This document shows, in pieces, positions 32,761 through 44,310 of a stretch of 64,000 bases of DNA (positions within the stretch are counted from its first letter, which is position 1; every line of letters starts with the position of its first letter). The stretch comes from Mesorhabditis belari (lineage: Eukaryota > Nematoda > Chromadorea > Rhabditida > Rhabditidae). Under the pieces are notes generated by a model that saw only the letters and a list, made by a program, of their open reading frames with translations, ran no database searches and was not told the origin of the DNA. The stretch covers positions 496,001 through 560,000 of the forward strand of contig CAUEEP010000733.1 in NCBI GenBank assembly GCA_958450365.1, given 5' to 3'. Both the position numbers and the translations under genes were made by a program.

Positions 32761-33189
32761 TTGAAAATTCCAGCACTAGAAACTCCAGGTTTTTACACTC
32801 ACCTTAAAACAGGAACAGATGCCTTTCCTTTTTCCCAGTCAAAAGGCAGAAAAACCTGGAACTTCGAGAACTTCGAGCTAGCTTCAAAATTATAACATTT
32901 TTATTGGATCTCCTTGCCTGTACCTCTTTATGCCTGTAGCCATGGAAGATAGAATGGGGCGCCCAGACTAAATGAAGAAAATCTCGAAGCCTCAGCACCT
33001 TGCTGCACAGAGATCACCACGATTATCAAGCGGATTCAGCCTATTTGACCGGTGGACAATGGCCGAGTGGGTGAAGTGTCTTCACCGGACAGTAGTGTCC
33101 TAACGTTTTCAGGTCAACTGTCAACTCCAACGGTCTGACGGGACTGATTGGGATTTCAGCGGAGATTTTTGTCTTATATTCTTGTATTA

Positions 33190-34434
33190 GGTTGGCAACT
33201 TAATAATGACGCGTCACTACTTAACATGTTTTTTGTAATTTCAAGCACCGTTTCTTCCCTCTTTTTTGCATATATACAAAGTAAAAGATGTCTGCATAAA
33301 TAACATTTAGTGCTCCGTATTTCATCATTCGCTTTTTGGCAAAAAATGGAGGACAAAAAATTCCGTATTCGAGCTGTATTGTTCTACGATTTTTAACAAG
33401 GAAAATCACCAGCTGGATCTCATCGCACGATCATCACTGTTTTTGGAGAGAAAAGTATAAACATTGGGCAATGTCAACGATGGTTTCAAAGATTCCAAGG
33501 CGGCGATGAAAGCCTCGTAGACGAGCCACACCAAGGACATCCTCCAGAAGTGGTCGATGATGACTTGCTCGCCTTAATTGAAGATTGCCCAACACTCACG
33601 GTTCGTGAGTTGGCAGAAATATTTTAAGTATCCCATACGACAATCGAAAACTATTTATACAAACTTGGGAAAAAGAATCGTATTGGAAAATGAGTTCCTC
33701 ACGAATTGACCCAAAGCAACAAAATGGCCCGTGTCAATGTCACCTCAATTTTGCTACAAAAATGTAAATCAAACGACTTTTTTCACAGGGTTTTGACTTC
33801 TGACGAAACGTGGATCAACTACGAGAACGTTAAACGCAAAAATCAATGGCTACCTGCTGGGCAGACCCCTTAAACCACTCCAAAACCTGATATCCATGGG
33901 AAGAAGATAATGCTCTGTTGCTGGTGGAACTTCAAGGAATTGGTGCATTATGAAGTGCTGAAACCTGGCCAAACCGTCGATGCTGATCTTTATTCGAAGC
34001 AATTAATGAGAGTTAACGAGTCTTCGAAGAAATTGGGGCTCAAACCGGAGAGAGTCAGATTTTTACACGACAACGCAAAATCTCACACTGCAAAGATCAC
34101 TTATAAGAAAATCGAGGAACTTGGCTGGAAAGTTTTGCCCCACGCGCCTTATTCACCTGATCTGGCTCCTTCAGATTACTTTTTGTTTCGGTCGCTGAAG
34201 CACTTTTTGGAGGGAGAAAAGTTCGATGATCATGCTCGGATCATAAAAGCAGTGAATGACTACTTCGCCTCAAAAACTCCCAAGTTCTTCGAGGATGGGA
34301 TCCGGGATTTGCGCAGAAGATGGGAAGAAGTCATAGATACTAATGGAGAATACCTTTCGAATTGAAAGCTCTTCTTTGTGTTTTTTAAAATAAATGATTT
34401 GTTACATAAACGCGTCATTATTAAGTTGCCAATC
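33190..34434 (+). mobile_element. mariner element 1, complete but dead
   Basis: Terminal inverted repeats G(G/A)TTGGCAACTTAATAATG sit at both ends, with TA target duplications at 33188-33189 and 34435-34436. Transposase reads on plus from about 33345 (MEDKKFRIRAVLFYDF). It shows RWFQRF, LTSDETW, LHDNAKSH and YSPDLAPSDYFLF, a DD34D catalytic layout. At least four in-frame stops break it (for example at about 33391 and 33627). The catalytic residues survive, so decay is recent. Confidence 0.88.
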
Positions 34435-34447
34435 TAATATATTATTA

Positions 34448-35704
34448 GGGGTTTGCAAAAGAAACTGCGTATTATACGCAACGTTCAAACACCTCAAAAA
34501 TTAATAATAAAAGACTTTATTCCAAAAGGTACTCGCCAAAATTCTCAACTATATTTTTCCATTTTTTCCGTAGACTTCGGATGCCTGATTCGAAAGATTC
34601 CGGATCTTGTGACGCGAAATAGTCTTGCACCCAAATTTCGACTTCTTGGTAATTGTTAAACTGTTGATTTGCAAGGGAGTGTTGCATAGATCGGAACAAG
34701 TGGTAATTTGAGGGAGCGATATCAGGCGAATAGGGCGGATGAGGCACAAGTTTCCAGCCTAATTCTTCTATGGTGTTTTGAGCCAAGTTTGATGTGTGTA
34801 CCCGGAAATTGTGAGCGAGTAAATGGATTGTCCTTGGATTAACACCTCTTTCTCGTAGAATTTCATCAACTTTCTTCAGCTGTTCGGCGTAGATTTGTGA
34901 AATTATAGTTTTTGAAGATTTTTGTAGTTTAAAATAAACGATTCCTTTCATATTCCAAAAGACCGACAGCATAACTTTCTTTCCGTGAAGTTCTGGATGT
35001 GATGTCGGAAACGGCCTTTCTCCTTTGCTCAACTATTGTCTTTTGCGTGTTGCATTATTGAAATATGTCCACTTTTCGTCCATCATCAACATGTTTTCAA
35101 AAAAGCACTGCCCGTAGCCTTTTTCAATAGAAACCGAGACCATAAAACTCGATTGGCTTTGTTTTCAGCCGATAATTCATGTGAGATCCATCGGCCACAA
35201 CGATTCCTTTTTCCAATAAGCAAAAGGTGTCGGGAAATTGTGCTCTTATCGCATTTAAAGCATTCGGCTAATTCGGACAAAGTTTGAGTTGGATCCGACT
35301 CGGCAACCTCGAGCAACTCCGCATTATCGAGGACAACAGGACGATGTCCATGGGGCTCGTCTTCCAAGCCCTCATCTCCTTCACGAAAACGCCGGAACCA
35401 TTCCTGACAACTTCTTTCACTCAAAACGTTTTCTCCAAATGCTTCACAAAGATTCCGGTGCGACTCCAATGCTGATTTCTTGATTTTAAAGTCATAGAGA
35501 AGGCAAGCCCGCAAAACGAATTTTTGATCCGTCATCTTCGACAACTAAAATTATTTATAATTCAATGGTCAAACAAATGTGAAAATCAGTAAAATAAATA
35601 AGCGTTATCAACACAATAGAATAAAATTTAAACTGGGTTAGAGCAATTTCAAATAGAGAAAATATTGTTCCGGAAAGTCATGCGCAGTTTCTTTTGCAAA
35701 CCCC
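34448..35704 (-). mobile_element. mariner element 2, complete ends, dead
   Basis: Terminal inverted repeats GGGGTTTGCAAAAGAAACTGCG occur at both ends, with TA on each side. Transposase on minus is in two frames (35544-35086 and 35032-34517) with MDEKW near the break. The second catalytic position reads AHN for HDN, and the third APSN for APSD, so two catalytic aspartates are gone. It lies only 13 bp from mariner 1 and in opposite orientation. Confidence 0.88.
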
Positions 35705-35859
35705 TAATATATCGTGTTTCTTTTTATCGGCCCTTTTCGTGTTATGTGTATGAATTCATGTGTTTTAATCTTAAATCTAGCGCACTTTATCTCAGGCCCT
35801 GAATAAAGTATCTATATAAAAAAACGATAAAATCTTTTCGTCAATGTGTCTATGACAAA

Positions 35860-36158
35860 GGACCATTTTCAACAAGAATTGACCAGGTAAATAAAAAAAA
35901 ATTTTATGCTTACTTATGCTTAAATGAAAAAGAATGATAAGCTTAATCTACTTATAGCTAAGTATAAAGGTTTCTTTTCGCAAATCCAGGTCTTTTGATA
36001 AACTACAATTTGCAAATAAATATCAAAAATTCTACAAAAGGAAGTTGGAGAATGGAAGAACGTGCGTCTTCGCTTTCACAAAAATCAATCCGAAAAATTT
36101 CGCCCGTCGGAGTTTCTATTCTTTTATCGAGTTGCAATTCTTGATGAAATGTTTGTAA
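35860..36158 (+). pseudogene. F-box-family 3' end fragment
   Basis: After an intron-like stretch (GGTAAATAAA…AAATCCAG) the frame reads FANKYQKFYKRKLENGRT and IELQFLMKCL then stop. It corresponds to the last 50 residues of the 5902 gene (KEKWQRFYKKEFENRTWIF and VETQLLMKMC). No upstream coding part is present. Confidence 0.65.
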
Positions 36159-37024
36159 TAAAGGTTTTTACACTGAACAAATGTTCAGTAAACAATTTCC
36201 GAAGTTTGTATCTGTTTCAGATCGTTCTTTCAAATTCATTTCTTCAAAAATGAGTTAGACTACAATCCAAATGTAAAATCGGCGTTTTAGGCTGTATTCT
36301 TCTACAAATTTTATGGTCAATGCACATGAAATGTCAATATTCTTTCAAGAGGCGCTTTTCAACCCAATTTATTAGTAAACCCCAGGGGCTTCAAAGATAA
36401 GAAAGTCCTATTTTTCTCGCTGCAAAACACTTTTTGAGCCAGACGTGAAAGCTTTTATTTTCACACTTTTTCAAATGATCAAACATCAGTAGTCAAAAAT
36501 GAGCTGATGGAGAGTTGATCATTTAAAGATTTCCATCCAACAAACCTATTAGAGAATGTTTAATTACGTCTACACTCAAATTTTCAAATAAATCTGTCCA
36601 GTCGTTTTCCCTGAATGACGTTTTTTCGGTTTTTAACAAAATATGGTTTTTCTCGTGTTTCTCGGTTTTCTCTTTTTCTGCTTTTCATTATGGGTTCCAG
36701 ACGAATCTGTGGAAGATGTATAGAGCTTTTAAATAAAACTGTTATGGCACTTCGAGCTTCGAGCTCACAACAAGGATAAGAAACAGTCGACTATTTAAAA
36801 ATACCTGCCATAGCATGTACATTGACCTTAAACATCTCCTTAAAAAAGATTTTTGGCTATTTCTAAAACTTTACTATTAACTCTTTCATAATATCTTATA
36901 AACTCTTTTCTTATCACTCGATGGCTAACCAGAAATTTCCTTACAAAAACGATTGGCTCAATTTGAGATAAGAACCCTCCATTCAAGTGGTTTTGTCTTT
37001 ATTTGGACACAACTTGATTTCAAA
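36159..37024. other. Gene-free stretch, probable promoter of 37025 gene
   Basis: AT-rich unique sequence. I see no gene or repeat in it. Confidence 0.5.
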
Positions 37025-38191
37025 ATGCTTTCCTTCGCCACGTTTCCTCTCGAACTACAAGAACTAATTCTATCAAAGGCTCTTTTCGATGATAAATTTG
37101 ATTATATAAATCAATTGAATCAAATTGATAATTTATTGCAAACAAATCGAAAATTGCGAAACTCAATTCTCCGACAACCTTTCTCAAAGAATTTCAAACG
37201 AATTCACTTGGAAGCTGTCCGTCAATCAGAAACACAAATCGCTGATTGTATTTTCGGTTTAACTGTTTCCACAACCTCTTCAACAACCACTTTCAATTTT
37301 GAATCAACTCAGGAACCGTTTGTTGTTGTGAATCTAAAAGATTGTCACCCCGATTATGGAAGTCATTCAGGTGGACAATATGTTTGGACTTTGTTTAACA
37401 AAGTGAAAAGCTGTGAGGTTCTTTCATTGAATCTAGTCGGTTACAAACATCAAAAAGCTAAAGAAAAAATTAGCAACTATTTTCGAAACAGAAAACTGCT
37501 ACCTGAGCTAAAATTTGTTTCCAAGGTGGAGATTCGAATCGATTATGGATTAGCTGAAGAAATTTTGAATTCAATGCTGTACTTTGACATGACATTTTTC
37601 GCTTTTTGGATAATGTGGGAAGATGGAGAACAAGGGATGACAAAGGATTTGCTCATTGAGCAATTTAAGAAACCGATTTTCAACAATTGTAAAGTTTTCG
37701 CTTGGCTAAACAATAGAAGGGATTGTTTGTGGGAGATTTTTCGTCACTCAAGTGCAGAATTGCTTATCTTTCGCAGTCGAATCGATTCACTTGAGGAGAA
37801 AACGAATTTCTTTCTCAACAATGAACAAATCAATAACAAGAATGGGAAAAGGATTTCAATGATGTTATTGATTGAATCAATTGATGAATTAGATGGAGAT
37901 GATACGATGAAAGAATTCAATGATAAACTTGTGAATTCTTTGAAGAATGCTTGTAATTTGAATCTTTTGAATAATGACTCAAGTGAGGCTCGAGAAATTT
38001 TACAATACTCAAAGGATCATGGCAAGCAAAAGCTACAACTTATTAGTCCAGTTTTAAAAAGTAAATCGGTTGTTTCTGAATTTTTATCCTTTTTTATTAA
38101 TCCACATTTGAAGCTTTGTTGTATGATGAGAGTGAAAGGTTTTGGGCAAATGATTTATGATGATTATATGGTTGAAATTTTAGTTAAATAA
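37025..38191 (+). CDS. F-box-like protein, 388 aa
   Basis: I chose the ATG at 37025 (MLSFATFPLELQELIL) because it puts the F-box-like motif at the N-terminus as in all relatives; the frame is open 24 codons further upstream. N-terminal F-box-like pattern with QTNRKLRNSIL. The rest is divergent from the other family members. The frame continues to a stop at 38191 with LKLCCMMRVKGFGQM replacing the usual terminal motif. No intron is needed. Substrate unknown. Confidence 0.72.
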   Translation: MLSFATFPLELQELILSKALFDDKFDYINQLNQIDNLLQTNRKLRNSILRQPFSKNFKRIHLEAVRQSETQIADCIFGLTVSTTSSTTTFNFESTQEPFVVVNLKDCHPDYGSHSGGQYVWTLFNKVKSCEVLSLNLVGYKHQKAKEKISNYFRNRKLLPELKFVSKVEIRIDYGLAEEILNSMLYFDMTFFAFWIMWEDGEQGMTKDLLIEQFKKPIFNNCKVFAWLNNRRDCLWEIFRHSSAELLIFRSRIDSLEEKTNFFLNNEQINNKNGKRISMMLLIESIDELDGDDTMKEFNDKLVNSLKNACNLNLLNNDSSEAREILQYSKDHGKQKLQLISPVLKSKSVVSEFLSFFINPHLKLCCMMRVKGFGQMIYDDYMVEILVK

Positions 38192-38470
38192 ACAAATAGT
38201 AACCTTAAAAGTACCGTAATTAGAATCCTACAATCCTGAAATCCTGTAATCCTTTTGTACTTGTCATTCTTTTTTTCATTTTGAAATTCTCAGGATATTG
38301 CTATTTGTATAGGCTTCTCTAACTTGTTTTTGAGCTTAAATTGTATTATACTTGCTTATAAATCCTATGCTTTTTCCCATTACAATATAAACTTTTCACT
38401 GATCAACCAAACATTGTAAAAGCAAAGAAACCTTTAAGACTAAAGAATAATTTTTACAGATAGATACAAA

Positions 38471-40044
38471 TCATTTAGAAGAAGAGATTGTAGTTTCGAT
38501 TTGAATCCCTTCCGGTGAAACGATTGCTTTCGAATCCGATCTTTTTTGAAAGTTAAATAGTGAGATGATCGCTTTTCGATAAACCGGCGTTTTTGTTAGA
38601 AGAATTGTCGTGTAAATCGTTGAATGAAAGATCGGGATTATGGAGAGATAATAGAGAAAAACTGAAATGATACGATTCTTTTTCAGCTTATCTAATGCAT
38701 CAATCAATTCGAAATCTCACTGCTATTGAAGAGACTCAGATACTCGGCCACAAAGCAAATCATCAGCGGCAAGTAGAAGCAGAAAATCGTTCCAGCGAGC
38801 TAAAGTCGATAAATCGTTTGAATTCTTAGTTTGAATCGATGACAATTTTATCATCCAGGAATATGGGATATACTTGAAACTTGAAATCCAGGGATATGCT
38901 TGAAACCCGGAACCAGACCAGAAGCCAGGCTTAGACTTGTGAACCTGACTTTGGCCTAATCCTGACCTTTCTCTGGCCTAACCCCCTTGCTAAAGCCTAT
39001 TATCAAGATGTTAGCAGAATTTCTTTTCAGATCAATTTTAACTTACTTACTTGTATCATTAATGTCACCGCAAAACATCGTTGCATTTGTTGCGTTCTCT
39101 CCGACAATCCATCACTCATTTTCTTTAATCGAGCGAAAATATCAATGATGAAATAAACGCAAAGACAAAGCTTCCACGTGCCAAAGCTGAATACTCCAGC
39201 AAACCAGAGAGTTATGAAAGTGTTTAACTGGTAATGGACTGTGGTCACATATTGGAGACGGGGGTCAGTAGTGATTATCTGAAAGAAGATTGGTTTTACA
39301 TTCTCTCATGGATCTTTTTCATTAATCGTTCCTTATTTTGTTTGTCTATTCTACTTACCGGATTTGCTCCAAGACCGCCAAGGTATAAAAATATAGAAGT
39401 AATTGTTTGAAAGGCTAATCCGAGCAAATTCAGCAATAGCTTTTGCCGCCTCTCAGAGAGCATTTTGTTGCCCGGTGGCACCATTTGAAATCGTTTATAA
39501 ACGAGAGCCGTTGCTAGTGCTGTGAATGTAAGAGAGATCTCGAAGAACATGAAACTCTAAAAGAGTCAAACTTATAGCCTTTCCTAGCAAAAAATGGAAA
39601 ACGTTCTTCTTGGAATAAGGCAATTGTAAAGCTATTTTTGACTTACACATTGAATATTGCAATCCAAGTGAAAGAAATAGCTGAAGAGACCAGTGCAACC
39701 ACTGGCCATTGTTGGGAAGATGAATGATGGACGGATGAAGATACCCATACTCAGATCCCAAACGACGAGACAAATCTAGAAGTAAGACATTGGCGAAGAG
39801 CTAGATTTACCTGTAAATTTTCACTTAAACAGTAATTTCGATGACTTCCTGACTTCAAATAATCGTCTTTTACCTGTACTGCGTACAAATATTTCCGATA
39901 TTCCCTCATCGACATCGGCGTATGTTTGGTGATAATGTAGAAACAGAATGTATGCATAATGAAAGCAATCGGCAAAATGACGAGCTCAATTGTGACAAGT
40001 TCTCCAAGCTCAAAGTCGAGAAAACATCGCACAGCCTCTTCCAT
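38471..40044 (-). pseudogene. Second srh-like chemoreceptor, one frameshift
   Basis: Exon 1 (39874-40044) starts MEEAVRCFLDFELGEL and has FYIITKHTPMSMREYRKYL after TM1. Exon 2 (about 39660-39779) reads ICLVVWDLSMGIFIRPSF. Exon 3 ends …SIFLYLGGLGANP before a GTAAGT. Exon 4 (about 39050-39280) ends …CFAVTLMIQ. Exon 5 begins LAGTIFCFYLPLMIC. Within exon 5, after NSSEIS (near 38712), the frame hits a stop. The last helix (IFHSTIYTTILLTKTPVYR) continues in another frame to 38471. A single-base error or a true frameshift would explain it. Diverged from the tandem receptors but of the same class. Confidence 0.7.
38895..38995. repeat. Degenerate short repeats in receptor intron
   Basis: Words such as CCTGACTTTGGCCTAA, CCTGACC and TCTGGCCTAA recur. 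They resemble those at 2600-2735. Weak evidence; perhaps a dispersed simple repeat. Confidence 0.35.
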
Positions 40045-40911
40045 CGTTAGGTTACTCAAAGAAAGCTCAAAATCGAAACAAGGAAACTTTTGAGCAATCA
40101 AGAAATACTGAAATACTTTTTCTTTCAAAAAGTTGCTCTTGAAAGAGTCATTTTTTTCCAATTTGCGTCAAATTAAGTGTCCAGTGTGGGCAAATTAACC
40201 CATTCTCGGCTCCGAGAATCATTGTGAAAGCGGGTAATTGTTATTTTGATCGAAAAAAGAAAAAATACTCATGGGGTGATGACTTTTCGGTTTGTCTGTA
40301 CTTGAAATGGAAAGAGTTTACATCTGGAAAAGGATTGACTTTTGGTTTCACGAGTTTTCCATAGGAACAGTTCAGTCTATGTAATAAATCGACTTAAAAC
40401 AAGTTGCAAGGATTAAAAAACGATGAAAAGTTGATTTGATAACTCGAGTTTGTTCTTCACGATTGGATTACGATAGTTTTCGATGTCTTGTAGAAAACCG
40501 AAGAGGACAAGACGGACTTTCATTCTTGCGTTGAATGAATTTGAAGTTGAATGAATCTTTTCTACTCGATAATTATATCCCACAATTATATGATGTTTTT
40601 CTTTTCATCTACTGTCTGTGTCTGTTTGTGATTTGTGCAGTATTTTTCATCAATTCATACGTGAATGATTTATTCTACCGGAAAGCAACAAACCAAAAGG
40701 TGAGCTCAAAGGTACATGTGACTTTGATGACTTCAGAACAACACTTCATATGTTTTTGGGTCCATCAAAGTTACAAGTAAATGTGAATTTCGTAAGCCAT
40801 AGGCCAAAAATAACACAACAAATTGGGCTCATTCGAGAAATGGATGAGAAAGAACTTCTTGATTTGCATAACTTTGGGCCAGAGTCACAAGTACCGCTCA
40901 AAGTATCTTTT
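40045..40911. other. Gene-free stretch between receptor and F-box gene
   Basis: I see nothing I can support. Short open frames are AT-rich and lack motifs. Confidence 0.5.
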
Positions 40912-42033
40912 TCAAAGTATCTTTGCACAAAATTGAGCTTTAATCCCAGAGTCCGAACAATCTTTCTGAAACACTCTGATCATAAAAATCAATTCCTTTT
41001 CTTGATGCCTTTTCTTGAAAAACGCTGAATATTGTTTCACTCTAACTCTTTCAAACGGTTGAAACTCGTTTTTAAATCGATTTTCATAACCATCTAGGAA
41101 ATGCTTGGCTTTTTCAGCTTCCATTTCATCTTCATCAACCTTCACCAATCCACCAAAGTTCAAAAATATCTCCAGAAAATCTCTAAAAAGATGATTTCCC
41201 AATTCAGTTATTCCGACAAACGATCCGTTATTTAAAGTATACGTGTACATATCAAATTGAATAATTACAGAAGATTGTCCATGCTTTCCTGGAAGTCCAT
41301 TCTTCAAAATGATTCTAATCGCCTCTTGAAACTCATCAAAATCCAAATGGGGTAGAAAAATTATCGAAAAATAGCATTTGTTGAAGATTTCCCATTCAAA
41401 TTGAGCTTGATTTGAACACGAGAAAAATTCCGAGTGATATTGTGGCTTTGCTAAAATTTCCGTCAAGATCTTCTTTTCAGCTTCTCTCTCACTTACTGAT
41501 AAGTACAAGCTCATTACGCATAAATTTTCGATTTTCGGCTGAAAATTTTCGAAAATCCCTTGAGCTATCTCGCAATTTCCGCGAATTTTAAAGTTTTTGA
41601 CCACTTTTAGCCTCTCAAAAATCTTTTCAACGCCGAAAATTTTCTCCACAAACTCTTTCGTGTTTTCCCAGGTGTTGCCACTCAGAAATATGTCGATCGA
41701 TTGGCAGAAATCGATTTTTTGCAAAAATTTTTTGAATGGACTTTTCTCATAAACGCATAGAACAGTTTGATTGATGAAAACGTGCTTGTCATCGATATCA
41801 AAAATGATCGCTGACGATCTTTGATCTGAAAGAGTGAAACGAATCGCAATCTTTTTCGACCAATATGCAAGTCTTATGCGAATCTCATCAATTTTTCTTG
41901 GAATCACGCCAAAATTGAGAATTTGATGGCGGCATCGTTTGTTGACTTGCAATAGAGTCAATAATGAGTCAGAGTTGGAAAAGTTTAGCGTCAAGTGTTG
42001 TAATTCTGAAGGTAAAGTCGAATAGGAAAACAT
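40912..42033 (-). CDS. F-box-like protein, about 373 aa
   Basis: The ATG at 42033 (MFSYSTLPSELQHLTLNF) matches the starts of relatives (MSPFKFSYSTLPKELK in the 48839 gene). The frame is open further upstream to 42198, but that extension is hydrophobic and has no counterpart. F-box-like residues 6-45 include LLQVNKRCRHQIL. The middle has FDEFQEAIRIILKNGLPG, shared with 48839 and 45635. Single exon. Its last ~130 bp recur as a scrap at 42435-42575. Confidence 0.72.
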   Translation of the reverse strand: MFSYSTLPSELQHLTLNFSNSDSLLTLLQVNKRCRHQILNFGVIPRKIDEIRIRLAYWSKKIAIRFTLSDQRSSAIIFDIDDKHVFINQTVLCVYEKSPFKKFLQKIDFCQSIDIFLSGNTWENTKEFVEKIFGVEKIFERLKVVKNFKIRGNCEIAQGIFENFQPKIENLCVMSLYLSVSEREAEKKILTEILAKPQYHSEFFSCSNQAQFEWEIFNKCYFSIIFLPHLDFDEFQEAIRIILKNGLPGKHGQSSVIIQFDMYTYTLNNGSFVGITELGNHLFRDFLEIFLNFGGLVKVDEDEMEAEKAKHFLDGYENRFKNEFQPFERVRVKQYSAFFKKRHQEKELIFMIRVFQKDCSDSGIKAQFCAKIL

Positions 42034-42434
42034 TGTCATGAGGAAAATGGGAATAAAATAGAAGAATGAGCTCGCTTTCGAAAAACTCAGAGTTTCGTTC
42101 GCTTTTTGGGAGAATCGATGGGTGAAACTACAAACTATTATAGATACCAGTGAAAGTGAAAACAGGTTGTTCATGTTGTTAAATTCTGACTTAACCATTT
42201 TCTAAAAGGTGGATAACAGAAGAAGTTCCCGTATCCCAAGCGTCTTTTTAAAAAGTTACCGTACAACTATAGGGGAATTTACCTAACTATAAACCCTCAA
42301 ATTGTTCCCTCAATTTTGTTCCTGTTCCTGGTTCACAATGTTTGCCTTTTAAAAAGATTTTATGCTAATTTTTGATCTATACAGTGTTTACCTGTCTTTT
42401 TGAAATTTTATTTATTCAAACAAACAACTACAAT

Positions 42435-42575
42435 AAATTCAAAGGAATTTTGCACAAAATTGAGCTTTAATCCCGGATTTAATTATTTTCTTTTCCTGCT
42501 TTTGGAGCAATCTGATCATAAAAATCAATTCCTGAAAAAAGCTGGATATTGTTTCACTCCGATCATGACTCATCG
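42435..42575 (-). pseudogene. Scrap of the 3' end of the 40912-type F-box gene
   Basis: Shares TTGCACAAAATTGAGCTTTAATCCC, ATCTGATCATAAAAATCAATTCC and GGATATTGTTTCACTC-type words with 40916-41045, in the same orientation. No open gene. It lies in the promoter region of the 42756 gene. Confidence 0.6.
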
Positions 42576-42755
42576 TGATTTTTATGCTCAAAGATCAATT
42601 GAGTGGGAGCGAACGCTTCCGACTTTTCGTTATCTTTTTTCGTTTTGAATAAACCCAATTTTATTTGTTTCCTCTCTACTCAACTATTCCCTTCTCTCTG
42701 TTCTATTTACTTAACCCAATTCACAGTTTTAACTTTCACATTCTCACTCACTAAA

Positions 42756-44310
42756 ATGTTCAATTTTCCAATCCTTCCCTATTATCTAAAAGCATTTGTT
42801 GTTAAATATGTTGATATTGACGATTCGCTGAAATTTTTGAGAACAAATTTTGAGCTTCGATCTTTGACTGGATTTGCTGGACCATTCCCAAGATCGATTG
42901 AAGAGGTAAGACTTCACAGAATTGAAGTTGAATTGAAGTTGAATTGAAGTTGAATTGAAGTTGAATTGAAGTTAGACATTGCATTTGGTTTTGGTTTTGA
43001 ACAGTTCGGAAACAAAGCAGGCTTAGTTTTGCCCGGTGTTTTTTGTGTTCAAAATGTAAACACACCGTTTCGAGTGTACTCAAAGATTTCTTTTTCTTGC
43101 GACATAGCTAAAAAGAGTAAAGTCACCAGACGGTGTTCGTTTGCATTTTAGGGTAAAATTTGATAAAAATAAGTTTAAAAAGTTTGCTGTAAAATTTGAA
43201 GATTCATTGGCAATTTTAAAACTTCAAATTGTTACCCCTGAAGTCGCATTTTCACAGTTCAAATGAAACATTTAGGTAAAAGTCGATTTTTTCGAGCATT
43301 CCGCGATCGAACCCTCCAAATATATGCTCCATGTGAAAATCACGGATCAAAACGGGAATTTTGTGACTCTCAGCATTAAGGACAAAAAGATTAAAGTCAA
43401 CTATAATCGAGAATTGAGCAAAGTCTCTAAATATTTGACCTCAAACTCAGCATTTTCTTTATTGAAGCGCTTCGATAACGCCAGGTCGCTGAGCTTGAAT
43501 TTTCAATATTTAGAACAAAGTAATGAATTGAATCAGGAACTGAAAGAGAAATTGAGGGAATACTTTTGTGATCTCAAATTCTTACATTTATGGACAGATG
43601 TTTCGAGATTGGAATTGAACATTATCAATCCCGAAATAGCAAAGATAATCTTTGACTATTTTGCAGTAATCACTTGGGACAAGTGCTATTTAGGATTGGA
43701 TTGGCCAAAGAAAGAAATGGATATATTCATTGAATTGCTTGAAAGTCCTTTAGTTAAACGTTGTAAAGTGATTTCATTGAAAAGCCAAGAAAACTATCAT
43801 TGGGATGAAATTTTTGCGCATCAGCCGGAAATCCTTTTGGCTATGTTCAAGAATTGGGAAGAGTTCATTGAGATTTTCGAGATTTATCTAGAAAAAGGGA
43901 TTTCTATGAAGCAACCAATGGGTACAGTTGGTTTGTATCTTCAAATTTACGAGAATAATTTGAAATATTGGATCCGAGAAGAGCCAATAATGGAAGTATT
44001 ATTTGATTGGCTTAAGGAGAAAGTTTTGGACACTGTAGGCATTGAAATTCTGCCAGATGAATCAAATGAGGCTTTGTCTATCTCTGAATACTTTCAAGCA
44101 TTCGTTTCTGAGTACAAAAGCGATTATAAGGAAAGTCGTCTGGAGAGACATTTGAAATGCGAGAATTCGTTTAAGCTTTTCTTTGAACGATGGATTTTCG
44201 ATGAGCACAAAAGCCAATACTTTTTGACAATGACAACTGGTCGAGATGAAATACAGCGAAAATATTTTGAGGTTCATTTGATGATTCACAATATTGTTCA
44301 TGTTACTTAA
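42756..44310 (+). CDS. F-box-like protein, two exons, 387 aa
   Basis: Exon 1 42756-42905 (MFNFPILPYYLKAFVVKYV…FPRSIEE) ends at GAAGAG|GTAAGA. Exon 2 43297-44310 starts after TTTTTTCGAG and keeps phase (HSAIEPSKYMLHVKITDQ). Total 388 codons including stop, the family length. N-terminal F-box-like motif. The middle has IAKIIFDYFAVITWDKCYL, echoed in the 4782 pseudogene. The end has SISEYFQAFVSEYK and HLMIHNIVHVT. The intron carries an 11-bp tandem repeat. Without splicing the second exon looks like a separate gene, which would lack the F-box. Confidence 0.7.
42918..42976 (+). repeat. 11-bp tandem repeat in F-box intron
   Basis: The unit GAATTGAAGTT is repeated about five times, just after the exon 1 donor of the 42756 gene. 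It starts within a few bases of the splice site. Confidence 0.8.
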
